Source: Shewanella corallii
GTDB lineage: Bacteria > Pseudomonadota > Gammaproteobacteria > Enterobacterales > Shewanellaceae
Reading direction: 5' to 3'
Length of the DNA stretch: 64,000 nucleotides
NCBI RefSeq assembly: GCF_023349125.1
Contig: NZ_JAKIKT010000001.1
Span: forward strand, 310,001 to 374,000
The position numbers and the translations under genes were made by a program. The notes beneath the pieces are model-generated. The model made no database searches. It was not told the origin of the DNA and was given only the letters and a program-made list of their open reading frames with translations. Shown here one piece after another: positions 8,712 to 16,506 of this stretch. Positions within the stretch are counted from its first letter, which is position 1. Each line of letters begins with the position of its first letter.

Positions 8712-9854
8712 TCACAAAGTGGCGGCAGCGGCAGCAACCAGATCCCGGGTCTGTTCAACTATGGCCATCTCGGTTTCCCTGTCATAGCTCTTCACTCTGG
8801 GGGTGTGGATATGGCCGGTGGGAATATCACTTTCCATCAATACCTGCAGTCTCAACGCGCGGTAGGAGATCTCATTGGACAGGTAACCGCCACCGCCACC
8901 TTCAACAGAGGTGAGGTTGGTCAGCTCGCCAATTGACTGGGCTGCAAATTCGCCTCGCTCGAGTGAGTTGACGTTATGGTTGTCTCTAACGGGCCATTTA
9001 CCTGCCACACCTGTCATAGCGCCTGCAGGTAAAGAGAACTCAATAAACTCCGGTCCATTCAGCGTCTTTCCCTGAAACAGAGGCGCCAAAGGACGGCTCT
9101 TGTCAGCCCCTGTATAAAGGTTGCGGTTATCCGGCGCCTTGGCACTGCGGTTGCGGGCTACGAATCGCTCCAAATCAAATTGATCTCTGCCCATACTGAC
9201 AGTGACTATCATGTCCGTCTGTTTGTCTCTGTATACAGGTGTCAGCAGAGACTCAATAAGGCCCTGATCAAAATCGGTAAACCTAACCGGGATCATAGCG
9301 GTTTCTATTTGGGCCGTTTTGCCGTTGACGGTAAATCTATAGCCATCCAGGCTCAGGGCAACCAGTCCGGACGGATTGCTCTGGGAAATATCTCTGTCGA
9401 GGAAGAATGGGTCAAAGCCGGTCAGCAGAATGCGAAGTTGGACGTCATCATCAAACTTGATATCGCTCATGCCACGGGAGGCCTTTTCTACTGCGTTCAA
9501 CAGTACCTGACGTTGCCAGTCGACCAGCTTGATACCCGCATCCTGGCTGGCCAGTGTGTCTCTCATGTTCAGGCGACTCCAGTACAGAGGCCTGTCATCC
9601 GGGTGACCTGAACGAACATCTGTTACCGCCTGTTGCCAAAGGCGCTTGCCCTGATCTGCCACCAGTCTGGTTAACTCAAGATCATCTGTGGCCGCCGTCA
9701 TTGTTTGACTCAGTTTATCGTTAAAGCCCTGATAGCGATCCACCACATCAGGCAGTTGTGCCCGGGCGGATTCCAGCCTCGCTTCTTCAACTTCATTGGC
9801 ATTGGCGGTCATCGCCAGCATTAAAACGCCAGTCATCCATAACCTGTTAAACAT
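8712..9854 (-). CDS. Exported pyroglutamyl-peptidase I-like protein, nucleophile Cys replaced by Ser
   Basis: The 380-residue product has a signal peptide (cleavage after about TANA) and a helical N-terminal extension to about residue 135. A C15-type domain follows: LLTGFDPF at 143-150, NPSG, and MGRDQFDLERF, whose E229 fits the catalytic Glu. GHIHTP supplies H350, which fits the catalytic His. Where pyroglutamyl peptidases have the nucleophile in a VCN motif, this protein reads YLSN, giving Ser326. Normal Pcp is cytoplasmic and about 215 residues, so the signal peptide and extension are unusual. It may be a serine variant, a binding protein, or an inactive relative. Confidence 0.7.
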   Translation of the reverse strand: MFNRLWMTGVLMLAMTANANEVEEARLESARAQLPDVVDRYQGFNDKLSQTMTAATDDLELTRLVADQGKRLWQQAVTDVRSGHPDDRPLYWSRLNMRDTLASQDAGIKLVDWQRQVLLNAVEKASRGMSDIKFDDDVQLRILLTGFDPFFLDRDISQSNPSGLVALSLDGYRFTVNGKTAQIETAMIPVRFTDFDQGLIESLLTPVYRDKQTDMIVTVSMGRDQFDLERFVARNRSAKAPDNRNLYTGADKSRPLAPLFQGKTLNGPEFIEFSLPAGAMTGVAGKWPVRDNHNVNSLERGEFAAQSIGELTNLTSVEGGGGGYLSNEISYRALRLQVLMESDIPTGHIHTPRVKSYDRETEMAIVEQTRDLVAAAAATL

Positions 9855-10232
9855 AAGCGTCCCTCGAATCTTTATTGGCTCAGGGTGCTGACACCCTACG
9901 GCAGTATAAAATCTGTTTCAATTTAACAGTATGCAACAGGCTTTGGGGATAACAAAGCAGAGGCTGATAACATTAAATAACCTGAAGATATAAGCTTTAC
10001 GTGTCAAAAACTGATTTGTTATATGGCTGGTCTTTGGATTTGTGAAGCTCTATTCTGAATGTCCTTTCTATTGTGGCTAATAAAACTATCAACAAAAGCT
10101 TGGTGCGAACATCGCACTAAAAGTGTCAAGGGATTGCCGTGTAACTGAATGCAGTTACCGCAATGACAGAGCTCCTGAATCAACCAGATGTTGGCAGGAA
10201 CTCAGGGACGACTGATAGCAGGATTAGCAGCC
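9855..10232. other. Divergent intergenic region with two dyads
   Basis: This AT-rich stretch separates the minus-strand peptidase-like gene from the plus-strand activator. It holds two perfect inverted repeats: GTGCG-AACAT-CGCAC at 10103-10117 and GTAACTG-AATG-CAGTTAC at 10141-10158. The second lies 75 bases before the activator start. Either could be an operator, possibly for autoregulation; no regulator can be assigned. I see no further gene here. Confidence 0.4.
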
Positions 10233-11540
10233 ATGAATTCTTCACTACTCTATGTTGGTCAGTATGCTGATCGAAGGCTGATTTGTGAGCTCCGACAACG
10301 GGGGTACAGCCTTGAAATCAGTGATACCAATGCAGTAAACCTTTCGGAACTGAATGCAGAGATTTGCGTGATGGACGTTCGCCAGTGCTTTGATGAGTCC
10401 TGGACCATTCCTCTGGCCAAAAGGCTGGACAAGAAAATGCTGTTGCTGGTGTTGGCCGATGAGGAGGCTCTGGAAAAGCCATCCATTGCCCGACTGATCT
10501 CCTTATATGCAGCGGATTACCACACGGCTCCTGTCGATTTTGATCGTTTGACTGTGGTGCTGGGCCATCTGATGGGCATGTGCCGGCTCCGCAGTGTGCT
10601 TTCACAGGGGCAAAAGCAAGGTAATGCATCGACCCATCTTTGTGTGATGGGGCAAATGCAGGCGCAGTTGGCCCGGATAGCGCCAACCAGTATTCCTGTG
10701 CTGATTAGGGGCGAGAGTGGTGTGGGTAAAGAGTTGGTCGCCCGTAAAATACATCAATTGTCAGATCGAAGCGCCGGACCTTTTGTTGCAGTAAATTGTG
10801 GTGCTATAGCTTCGGGGTTGGTGCAGTCCGAGCTGTTTGGACATGAAAAAGGCGCCTTTACCGGCGCGGTCAGTCAAAGGGTGGGCAAAATCCAGCAAGC
10901 GGATGGCGGTACGCTGTTTCTGGATGAGATTGGTGATCTGCCGCTTGAGCAGCAGGTCAACTTGCTGCGATTTCTGCAGGAAGGAAAGTTTGATGCCATT
11001 GGTGGACAGGGCAGCCGCACTGCTGATGTTCGTATTGTTGCTGCGACCCATGTGGATCTGGAAAAAGCGCTGGATACCGGCGAGTTCAGATTGGACCTTT
11101 TCTATCGTCTGGATGGGGTGACTCTATGTGTCCCGCCATTGCGACAAAGGGAGGGAGATATCCTGCCATTGGCGCAAACCTTTATTGATCAGTTTTCAGA
11201 TGAGTTTGGATTGGCACGCAAGATACTGTCAGCGGATGCAGAGTCAGCTTTGTTGGGCCACTCCTGGCCCGGTAATGTGCGGGAATTGTTGAATCGGATC
11301 CGGCGTGCGGTTGTACTCAGTGATGGCCAGGAGATAGCACCCACAGATCTGGAGCTGAGCTGGGAGCGGGAGTCAGAGGTGGTAAGCTCGCTCAAAGCCC
11401 ATAAAGATGCTGCTGAGCGCAATGCCCTGGAGTCTGCTTTGCGAAGCTGCCGGGGTCAGGTTGAGCCTGCGGCCAGCCAGCTGCAGATCTCCAGAGCCAC
11501 TATTTACAGGCTATTGGAGAAACACGGAATCGCCGTATAG
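10233..11540 (+). CDS. Sigma-54-dependent transcriptional activator (VpsR-like architecture)
   Basis: The product is 435 residues from the ATG at 10233, chosen because AGGA lies 9 bases upstream; an earlier in-frame ATG at 10188 has no ribosome site. The N-terminal ~140 residues form a receiver-like domain without a clear phosphorylation site, ending in a DYHTAPVDFDRL segment as in VpsR-type regulators. The AAA+ domain has Walker A GESGVGKE (160-167), GAFTGA (207-212, the sigma-54 contact loop), FLDEIGDL, and the RLDLFYRL and LPLRQRE-type motifs. A Fis-type helix-turn-helix closes the protein. It lies directly upstream of a -24/-12 promoter and the fap-like operon, so it is the obvious candidate activator. 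Response to c-di-GMP is possible by analogy with VpsR and FleQ but not shown. Confidence 0.88.
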   Translation: MNSSLLYVGQYADRRLICELRQRGYSLEISDTNAVNLSELNAEICVMDVRQCFDESWTIPLAKRLDKKMLLLVLADEEALEKPSIARLISLYAADYHTAPVDFDRLTVVLGHLMGMCRLRSVLSQGQKQGNASTHLCVMGQMQAQLARIAPTSIPVLIRGESGVGKELVARKIHQLSDRSAGPFVAVNCGAIASGLVQSELFGHEKGAFTGAVSQRVGKIQQADGGTLFLDEIGDLPLEQQVNLLRFLQEGKFDAIGGQGSRTADVRIVAATHVDLEKALDTGEFRLDLFYRLDGVTLCVPPLRQREGDILPLAQTFIDQFSDEFGLARKILSADAESALLGHSWPGNVRELLNRIRRAVVLSDGQEIAPTDLELSWERESEVVSSLKAHKDAAERNALESALRSCRGQVEPAASQLQISRATIYRLLEKHGIAV

Positions 11541-11575
11541 CGAAGTCAACTAGTTGCTCACCTGTTTTATCTATC

Positions 11576-11604
11576 AAAGCCGCCTTCGGGTGGCTTTGTT
11601 GTTT
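11576..11604 (+). terminator. Rho-independent terminator of the activator gene
   Basis: A stem AAAGCCGCC / GGTGGCTTT (one G-U pair) closes on a TTCG tetraloop and is followed by TGTTGTTT. It ends the activator transcript before the amyloid operon, which argues for a separate promoter for that operon. Confidence 0.75.
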
Positions 11605-11733
11605 ATCTGCCTGTTTGTCCCATTGTGCTGTCAGGGCTTTGTGGCCCGTAAAAATATGCATCATCCCCTCTCACTGACTTTGTCTCACTTTTAAGACTGA
11701 CACCTATTTGCTGATTGACTACCAAATCAATCA

Positions 11734-11789
11734 GTTAGCGAGCAGCCCATCTCATTATTGAGAATTGAAAATCTCAACCGATAGCTAAC
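11734..11789. promoter_or_regulatory. Candidate upstream activator sites of the amyloid operon
   Basis: Two nested dyads lie 28-83 bases upstream of the -24 element. The inner one is TTGAGA-N8-TCTCAA (11758-11777). The outer pair is GTTAGC (11734-11739) and GCTAAC (11784-11789). Sigma-54 promoters need an upstream activator, so these are plausible enhancer half-sites. No binding motif for this activator is known to me. Confidence 0.3.
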
Positions 11790-11816
11790 TTATTGATTCT
11801 ATTTAATTACCAAGTT

Positions 11817-11831
11817 TGGCATCCCACTTGC
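11817..11831 (+). promoter_or_regulatory. Sigma-54 (-24/-12) promoter of the fap-like operon
   Basis: The sequence TGGCATCCCACTTGC matches the sigma-54 consensus TGGCAC-N5-TTGC with one mismatch. The GG and GC doublets start exactly 12 bases apart, as required. Transcription should begin near 11843, inside the longest open frame of the next gene. A sigma-54 activator is encoded directly upstream. Confidence 0.8.
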
Positions 11832-11871
11832 GATGAACTACGTGGATTGTACGGATGACATGGGAGGGGAT

Positions 11872-12432
11872 GTGAAAGGAACAGACAAGGGTGGGTTACT
11901 GGCTTTGCTGATTATCACTTCGACCTCTTTGCATGCTCAGGATGTCAGCGTAATTGGCAACCAGGCATTTCAGGGAGCGAATGGAAAGGCCTCGGTCAAT
12001 ATGGCGTCCGGCAACTTCAATCAACAGGCCAATAGTCATGCCATAGGTCAGATGGCCCACACAGCGCAGCTTAATCAGCTTGCAGGTAATGACGTACTTG
12101 GTGGTGATGGAGACGCCATGACAGCCATTGAATCCATGGCATTTGCCGGTTTTGTGGGATTGCTTAGCGTCAATCAGGTCAGTGGTGACCAGAACATCCA
12201 GCTTAACGCTGGTGCTATTTCAGCTATGCCCACATCACTCGAGGATGGCGATTTGACTTTGGTCAGCGCCCTGTCTCCAGGCATTGACAGTGGTGTGCTT
12301 TCCACCAATCAAACCCAAATTGCCCCGGATAGCCTGAATCAGGCTCAGGGGGTTATTCAGCTCAATCAGATTTCCGGCGACAGCAATGTGGCCGTAAATC
12401 AATTCTCGTTGCAGCTATCAGGCGGGAATTAA
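11872..12432 (+). CDS. FapB-like secreted amyloid repeat protein (minor subunit/nucleator candidate)
   Basis: The product is 186 residues from the GTG at 11872. The frame is open from an ATG at 11833, but that ATG lies upstream of the predicted transcription start. It would also give an acidic leader, whereas the GTG gives a proper signal peptide (MKGTDKGGLLALLIITSTS, cleavage after LHA) with GGGAG 5 bases upstream. Three diverged repeats follow with the pattern AF-x2-G...SVN-x2-SG-x2-N-x-Q-x-N: about residues 32-59, the middle of the chain, and the C-terminus. Low charge and high Asn, Gln, Gly and Ser fit an amyloid protein. By position and weaker repeats it resembles FapB of Pseudomonas. 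Not curli, since no csg genes are present. Confidence 0.7.
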   Translation: MKGTDKGGLLALLIITSTSLHAQDVSVIGNQAFQGANGKASVNMASGNFNQQANSHAIGQMAHTAQLNQLAGNDVLGGDGDAMTAIESMAFAGFVGLLSVNQVSGDQNIQLNAGAISAMPTSLEDGDLTLVSALSPGIDSGVLSTNQTQIAPDSLNQAQGVIQLNQISGDSNVAVNQFSLQLSGGN

Positions 12433-12483
12433 TCTTGGGACAGCCAAGTGTGCTTTCCCTTAGTCCAAATGGAGGAATGGAAG

Positions 12484-13563
12484 ATGAACAAACTACCTTT
12501 AGCTATGATTATCGCGGCCGTGATCAGCGTGCCTGCAATGGCAACCGATGATGGTGATTATTCAAGCGTTACCCTGAAGAAAAAGGTAAGCGTTGAGAAG
12601 GACCTTAAGTACAAAGGAAAAGTGACTATCAACGGCAATATCACGGCCAATGGTCTGGGTATGGCAGTTGTGGAAAATAATCAGGGCTCTGTATATAACT
12701 CAGGCTCAAATTACTACCACAACAATAACGCCAGCATCTCGGATGCCGCATTCCAGAATGCTGCCGGTAACATCGGCGTGAACGTTGCCGCAGGTGACAA
12801 CAACGCCCAGGCTAATTCTGCTGCTCTGGCTGCAATCGACGCGGAATTTGCATTTGGTTCCGGTGATGCCGAAATCTTCAGTAACCAAACCAGCATGACC
12901 AATTACACCAGCAACTATGCCAGTACCAATACTGCAGGTATAGGTGGTGACGCCTTTGCCGGTGCCAGCGGTAACATAGGGGTGAACGTTGCTTCTGGTA
13001 ACAACAACGTTCAGGCCAACAATATGGCGGCATCTGTATATAACGGTCGCCTGGGCGAAGCCTCTGTATCCAACAACCAGGCTACCGGTGGCAATATGAC
13101 CATGAATACTGGTGTAGTGGAAGATACCTATGCTCAGGTTCAGGTCTCTCTGGCGCTGGATGCGACTGGTACCTACAGTGGCGACTCCGAAATGACTTCC
13201 CAGTACTACCCAGAGATCTGGCAGGACCCTGATGGGGTTCATGACTCAGGTGATGAAACACTGTGGGGGCATATCGACTTAGATCAGAGTACGCCATCCG
13301 GTAATAACGGTGAAGATGAAACCATGAGCTTCCATGAAGAGGGTGAACTTGCACTGGCCGGGACTGTGACCGGTAACCTGCCAATGATCATTCAGCAGGT
13401 TAAGCAGAGAAGCAGCAATGTCGCCCGTGTTAACGGCAACGCCTTCAACGGCGCCAGCGGTAATATCGGTGTGAATGTTGCCTCCGGCACCGGCAACCTG
13501 CAGGCCAACAATCTGTCTCTGACCGCGATTGGCGCGTCAGGTACACCGATTGGCGAAAACTAA
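12484..13563 (+). CDS. FapC-like major amyloid subunit with three strong repeats
   Basis: The product is 359 residues from the ATG at 12484, which follows GGAGGA with a 7-base gap; the frame opens earlier but without a signal peptide. After the signal peptide (cleavage near AMA, residue 20) come three near-identical units built on GNIGVNVASGxxNxQANN at about residues 87-115, 156-185 and 319-348. They are separated by linkers of about 40 and 134 residues. This repeat-linker layout is that of FapC, the main fibre protein of Pseudomonas Fap amyloid. The mature chain has no cysteine, whereas Pseudomonas FapC is reported to end with a CxxC motif. The longer second linker is acidic (many Asp/Glu). 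Confidence 0.78.
   Translation: MNKLPLAMIIAAVISVPAMATDDGDYSSVTLKKKVSVEKDLKYKGKVTINGNITANGLGMAVVENNQGSVYNSGSNYYHNNNASISDAAFQNAAGNIGVNVAAGDNNAQANSAALAAIDAEFAFGSGDAEIFSNQTSMTNYTSNYASTNTAGIGGDAFAGASGNIGVNVASGNNNVQANNMAASVYNGRLGEASVSNNQATGGNMTMNTGVVEDTYAQVQVSLALDATGTYSGDSEMTSQYYPEIWQDPDGVHDSGDETLWGHIDLDQSTPSGNNGEDETMSFHEEGELALAGTVTGNLPMIIQQVKQRSSNVARVNGNAFNGASGNIGVNVASGTGNLQANNLSLTAIGASGTPIGEN
12742..13527 (+). repeat. Three coding repeats of the amyloid gene (R1-R3)
   Basis: The units lie at about 12742-12828, 12949-13038 and 13438-13527. R2 and R3 match best at protein level and differ mostly at third codon positions, so selection acts on the protein repeat. These would be the stacked beta units of the fibre, by analogy with FapC. 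Confidence 0.75.
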
Positions 13564-13571
13564 AAAGGGAA

Positions 13572-13590
13572 GGGGGAGCTGGTCTCCCCC
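13572..13590 (+). promoter_or_regulatory. Hairpin covering the ribosome-binding site of the C39 protease gene
   Basis: A perfect 7-bp stem, GGGGGAG and CTCCCCC, around a CTGGT loop. The 5' arm is the Shine-Dalgarno sequence of the next gene, whose ATG is at 13594. The hairpin has no U-run. It should lower translation of the downstream genes relative to the amyloid subunits and may protect the 3' end of the subunit message. Confidence 0.6.
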
Positions 13591-13593
13591 CAT

Positions 13594-14298
13594 ATGCCCA
13601 TGACCTTAAACAGTCGGCAATTTCTGTCTCTAACCATGCTTTTGCTGTGCTGGCATCCAGTACAAAGTGCTGAAGTTGTGCTTAACGGCCTGGTCCCCAA
13701 TATGGGGCACTATCAGAAATCCATTCAGAGCATACGTGAACGCAAATTCGAGCACCTGGTGCCACAGCAAACTGACTTTTCCTGTGGGGCTGCAAGCCTG
13801 GCGACTATTCTCAAATTCGCCTACGGCATGCCGGATATTAAAGAGTTTGATGTGATGAACGGCATGTTGGAGCAAGCGGACATGGAAGTGGTGGCTCAGA
13901 AGGGTTTTTCCTTGTTGGATATGAAACATTTTCTCAAGGAAAAGTCCCTGAGAGGCAGGGGATATCGGGTTGGTATAGAGGAGCTGATGAAGCTGAAAAT
14001 ACCGGCCATAGTGCTGATTAACGACAATGGCTACAACCACTTTGTGGTGCTCAGACGCATCGACAGAGGCATGGTTTATCTGGGAGATCCGGCGCTGGGA
14101 AATCGCATTATTCCAAAGAAGGACTTTCTGGGTAAGTGGAACCAGGTGGTATTTGTCGTGATCGGCCGGGCATATGAGAAGGACACAATACTGTTGAATC
14201 CGAGAGAAAGGCTGAGCTACAGGGCGCTTGAGCCTGTGTCACCTTTGTCTGATGCCGAGTTGATGGAGTTTGGCTTCTCTTATTCAGACATGCTCTGA
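13594..14298 (+). CDS. FapD-like exported C39 peptidase
   Basis: The 234-residue product has a signal peptide (cleavage near PVQSAE) and a C39 cysteine-protease domain. The catalytic residues are C64 in DFSCGAAS with Q upstream (PQQTDFS), H149 in NGYNHFVV, and D165 in YLGDPALGN. C39 proteases otherwise cut double-glycine leaders of bacteriocins, usually as part of an ABC exporter; a stand-alone exported C39 protein beside amyloid genes is typical of FapD. The C-terminus carries LSDAEL. Its ribosome site is inside a hairpin. The start could also be the ATG at 13600. Its substrate is probably a neighbour in the operon (inference). Confidence 0.8.
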   Translation: MPMTLNSRQFLSLTMLLLCWHPVQSAEVVLNGLVPNMGHYQKSIQSIRERKFEHLVPQQTDFSCGAASLATILKFAYGMPDIKEFDVMNGMLEQADMEVVAQKGFSLLDMKHFLKEKSLRGRGYRVGIEELMKLKIPAIVLINDNGYNHFVVLRRIDRGMVYLGDPALGNRIIPKKDFLGKWNQVVFVVIGRAYEKDTILLNPRERLSYRALEPVSPLSDAELMEFGFSYSDML

Positions 14299-14339
14299 CG
14301 GAGTATTTACCGGATTCAATAGCGTCTCCAGGAGGGATT

Positions 14340-15020
14340 ATGCGAGCGAAAATACTGAAACTGCTGGGTCTTCCGGCCCTTACTTTGGCAGGTGCGGTGA
14401 TGGCTCAACCTCAGGAGCTGTCAGAAGACGAGCTGGGTGCAATCCGTGGCAAGTATACCGTCAGTGGTCAGGACTACTACTTTGGGTTGTTGATGCAAAC
14501 CCGCTATATCCAGCCGGATGGTCAGGTTCGACAGGCGGATATGCAGGTGGAGATCTCTGCTGCCTCCGGCATGCAGGTGACAGTCTCTGATGCCGTAACA
14601 GCCACATCAGAATCGGCTCAGTTTGAGCTGCTGGGCCAGCAATCCGGTTTGCAGCAAAGGATCCAGATAGCGGGCAGCAGTAACCGGGCATTCAATGACA
14701 TGTCTCTGGCAGAAGGAACCCTGACTCCGCTGGAAAATGGCGTGGTTGTGGCGATTGGCCAGCAATGGGTCAGTAGTCAGGGAGATGTGCTGTTCTCCAC
14801 TCAAACCGGTCAACTGGGCATGCAGATTAATCTGCCATCCGGCGTCGCCGTCCAGGGGATCCTGAATCAAAGCGGCAACGGTCAGTTACTGCAAAGCATA
14901 GACATCCATGGTGGTGCTCAGGCGATAAGCAATCTTTCTGACCTCAGATATGCAGGGATAGATATCGGAACCATACCCACGGGCGTGCTGGCTCAACAGC
15001 TGCTGGGATTAAATCACTAA
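14340..15020 (+). CDS. FapE-like exported protein with a GG-leader-type motif
   Basis: The 226-residue product follows AGGAGGG closely and has a signal peptide (cleavage about residue 22, VMAQ). Directly after it comes LSEDELGAIRGK (residues 27-38). This fits the bacteriocin double-glycine leader pattern LSxxELxxIxGG at every position except the last Gly, which is Lys. The rest is Gln-, Gly- and Ser-rich with repeated beta-type stretches (FGLLMQTRYIQPDGQ, GVVVAIGQQW). Position after the C39 gene matches fapE, a minor fibre-associated component in Pseudomonas. Cleavage of the motif by the adjacent C39 enzyme is an inference. Confidence 0.65.
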   Translation: MRAKILKLLGLPALTLAGAVMAQPQELSEDELGAIRGKYTVSGQDYYFGLLMQTRYIQPDGQVRQADMQVEISAASGMQVTVSDAVTATSESAQFELLGQQSGLQQRIQIAGSSNRAFNDMSLAEGTLTPLENGVVVAIGQQWVSSQGDVLFSTQTGQLGMQINLPSGVAVQGILNQSGNGQLLQSIDIHGGAQAISNLSDLRYAGIDIGTIPTGVLAQQLLGLNH

Positions 15021-15031
15021 TTTTTACCTTT

Positions 15032-15052
15032 GCGGGAGCATGTTTCTCCCGC
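15032..15052 (+). other. Intercistronic hairpin between the fapE-like and fapF-like genes
   Basis: A perfect 7-bp inverted repeat, GCGGGAG and CTCCCGC, around a 7-base loop and with no T-run after it. Another small stem (CTTGG-GACAG-CCAAG, 12434-12448) lies between the first two genes, so three of the four junctions of the operon carry hairpins. They may set transcript stability and subunit ratios. Confidence 0.5.
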
Positions 15053-15123
15053 CTTCATCCCTGTTCATCCGGAGCCGGGCATTCACAAGTATCCGGGTGA
15101 CACATTGACATGCGAGGTATGCC

Positions 15124-16458
15124 ATGAAAAAAGGCGTCTTACCAACCATATTGCTTTTGTCATTGGGAAGTACATCTGCTGCGTGGGCTAATGATGCACC
15201 GGTGGCAAGAGCGGCAACGCCCCAGGAAGAGGAGGCGTTAAGACAGGAGATCACCCGGCTTAAGCGGCAGCTGTTGATGATGAATCAGCAAATGCAGCAA
15301 CAGCAAAAAGCGCTCAACAACATGGCGCAAAGGGTATTGAACAGCGAGCAGGTGTTCAATAAAGGGCGACCGCAGCAGGGGACCAATAAGCAGGCCGAGC
15401 AGCAGATTGCCAGACAGTCAGTGCAACAGGCTCCGGCCAAGGTGACCAATCAAACCGCGGTTGATAAAGCGGGGGCCGGGACTCAGGTGGAGGATACCAA
15501 GAAGGCACCTGACAGAAGCCGGAGCACCGAGGATGTATTACAGGAAACCCATACTGTATTCAGTCGCAAATTCAGTATAGAACCGTCTTTGAGTTACAGC
15601 TATTTCAGTCGCAAGGACCTGATTTTACGTGGCTTCCTGGCGTTGGATGCGATTTTCCTGGGGAATCTGAATCTGGACAGGATACGCACCTCTAATGTGC
15701 AGTTGGACCTGACCACTCGCTACAGTTTTAACGAGAATTGGCAGATAGATTTAAGTGTTCCCTACATCTATAGAGAAAACCAATTTGACTCAGTGGGTGA
15801 GGGCAACTCAAGCCAAAGATATGAAGTAGCCAGAGTGGATGATGCGTTGCTGGGGGATGTCAGTGCGGGTATCTATTACAGGATTATGGCGGAGACTCAG
15901 GATGCGCCGGACTGGGTATGGAATCTGAGGGTGAAAGCGCCAACGGGTAAAGATCCCTACGGCATCGAGTTGCTGACATCTGAGTCAGGCAACCTGACCT
16001 ATCCCAGTGAGATGGCATCCGGTAACGGTGTGTGGGGAGTTTCGACCGGCTTCAGTCTGGCAAAAACCTATGATCCGGCCATTGTCTTTTTCAACCTTAA
16101 CTATGGGGTAAACCTGCCTCAGGAGTTTGATGATATTACCGGCCAGGCAGGCATTGTCCCCGGTGAAATCGACCTGGGTGATTATATAGATTACAGCGTT
16201 GGATTGGCGTTTGCGGTATCTGAGCGTATGAGTCTGGGGATGAGCTTCAACCAAAGATTCTTCAGCAAAACCAAACAAAGAGTAGAGGGAGGACCCTGGG
16301 AGAGTATTCCGAGATCTGACACCAATACCGCGACGCTGGGATTGGGGGCGACATTGGCGCTGACCGATTCGCTGTCCATGGTAACCAGTATTGGCGCCGG
16401 TCTGACCGAGGACACTCCCGACTATCAGATCAGCCTGAGATTCCCTTATCGCTTCTGA
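15124..16458 (+). CDS. FapF-like outer-membrane amyloid exporter
   Basis: The 444-residue product has a signal peptide (cleavage after WANA). A coiled-coil stretch rich in Gln and Leu follows at about residues 35-75, then a low-complexity linker to about 135. From SIEPSLSYSYFSRKDL on it is a beta-barrel, ending in the aromatic strand YQISLRFPYRF. This coiled-coil plus plug/linker plus barrel layout is that of FapF, the trimeric barrel that exports Fap subunits across the outer membrane. It closes the operon and is followed by a terminator. A plain porin would lack the N-terminal coiled coil. Confidence 0.78.
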   Translation: MKKGVLPTILLLSLGSTSAAWANDAPVARAATPQEEEALRQEITRLKRQLLMMNQQMQQQQKALNNMAQRVLNSEQVFNKGRPQQGTNKQAEQQIARQSVQQAPAKVTNQTAVDKAGAGTQVEDTKKAPDRSRSTEDVLQETHTVFSRKFSIEPSLSYSYFSRKDLILRGFLALDAIFLGNLNLDRIRTSNVQLDLTTRYSFNENWQIDLSVPYIYRENQFDSVGEGNSSQRYEVARVDDALLGDVSAGIYYRIMAETQDAPDWVWNLRVKAPTGKDPYGIELLTSESGNLTYPSEMASGNGVWGVSTGFSLAKTYDPAIVFFNLNYGVNLPQEFDDITGQAGIVPGEIDLGDYIDYSVGLAFAVSERMSLGMSFNQRFFSKTKQRVEGGPWESIPRSDTNTATLGLGATLALTDSLSMVTSIGAGLTEDTPDYQISLRFPYRF

Positions 16459-16506
16459 CATACAGAATCGTAAGTTTGTCGCTTCTACACCTTCCCGGAA
16501 GCGAGT

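Noticed and set aside
12706..13242. 178-codon minus-strand ORF opposite the FapC-like gene
   Set aside because: It mirrors the codon bias of the repeat gene, has no ribosome site, and lies fully antisense to a well-supported secreted protein.
11833..13563. Repeat proteins read as curli (CsgA/CsgB)
   Set aside because: The N-x-Q-x-N pattern is superficially similar. The units are of the GNIGVNVASG type with long linkers, and the neighbours are a C39 protease and a coiled-coil barrel, not csgE/F/G.
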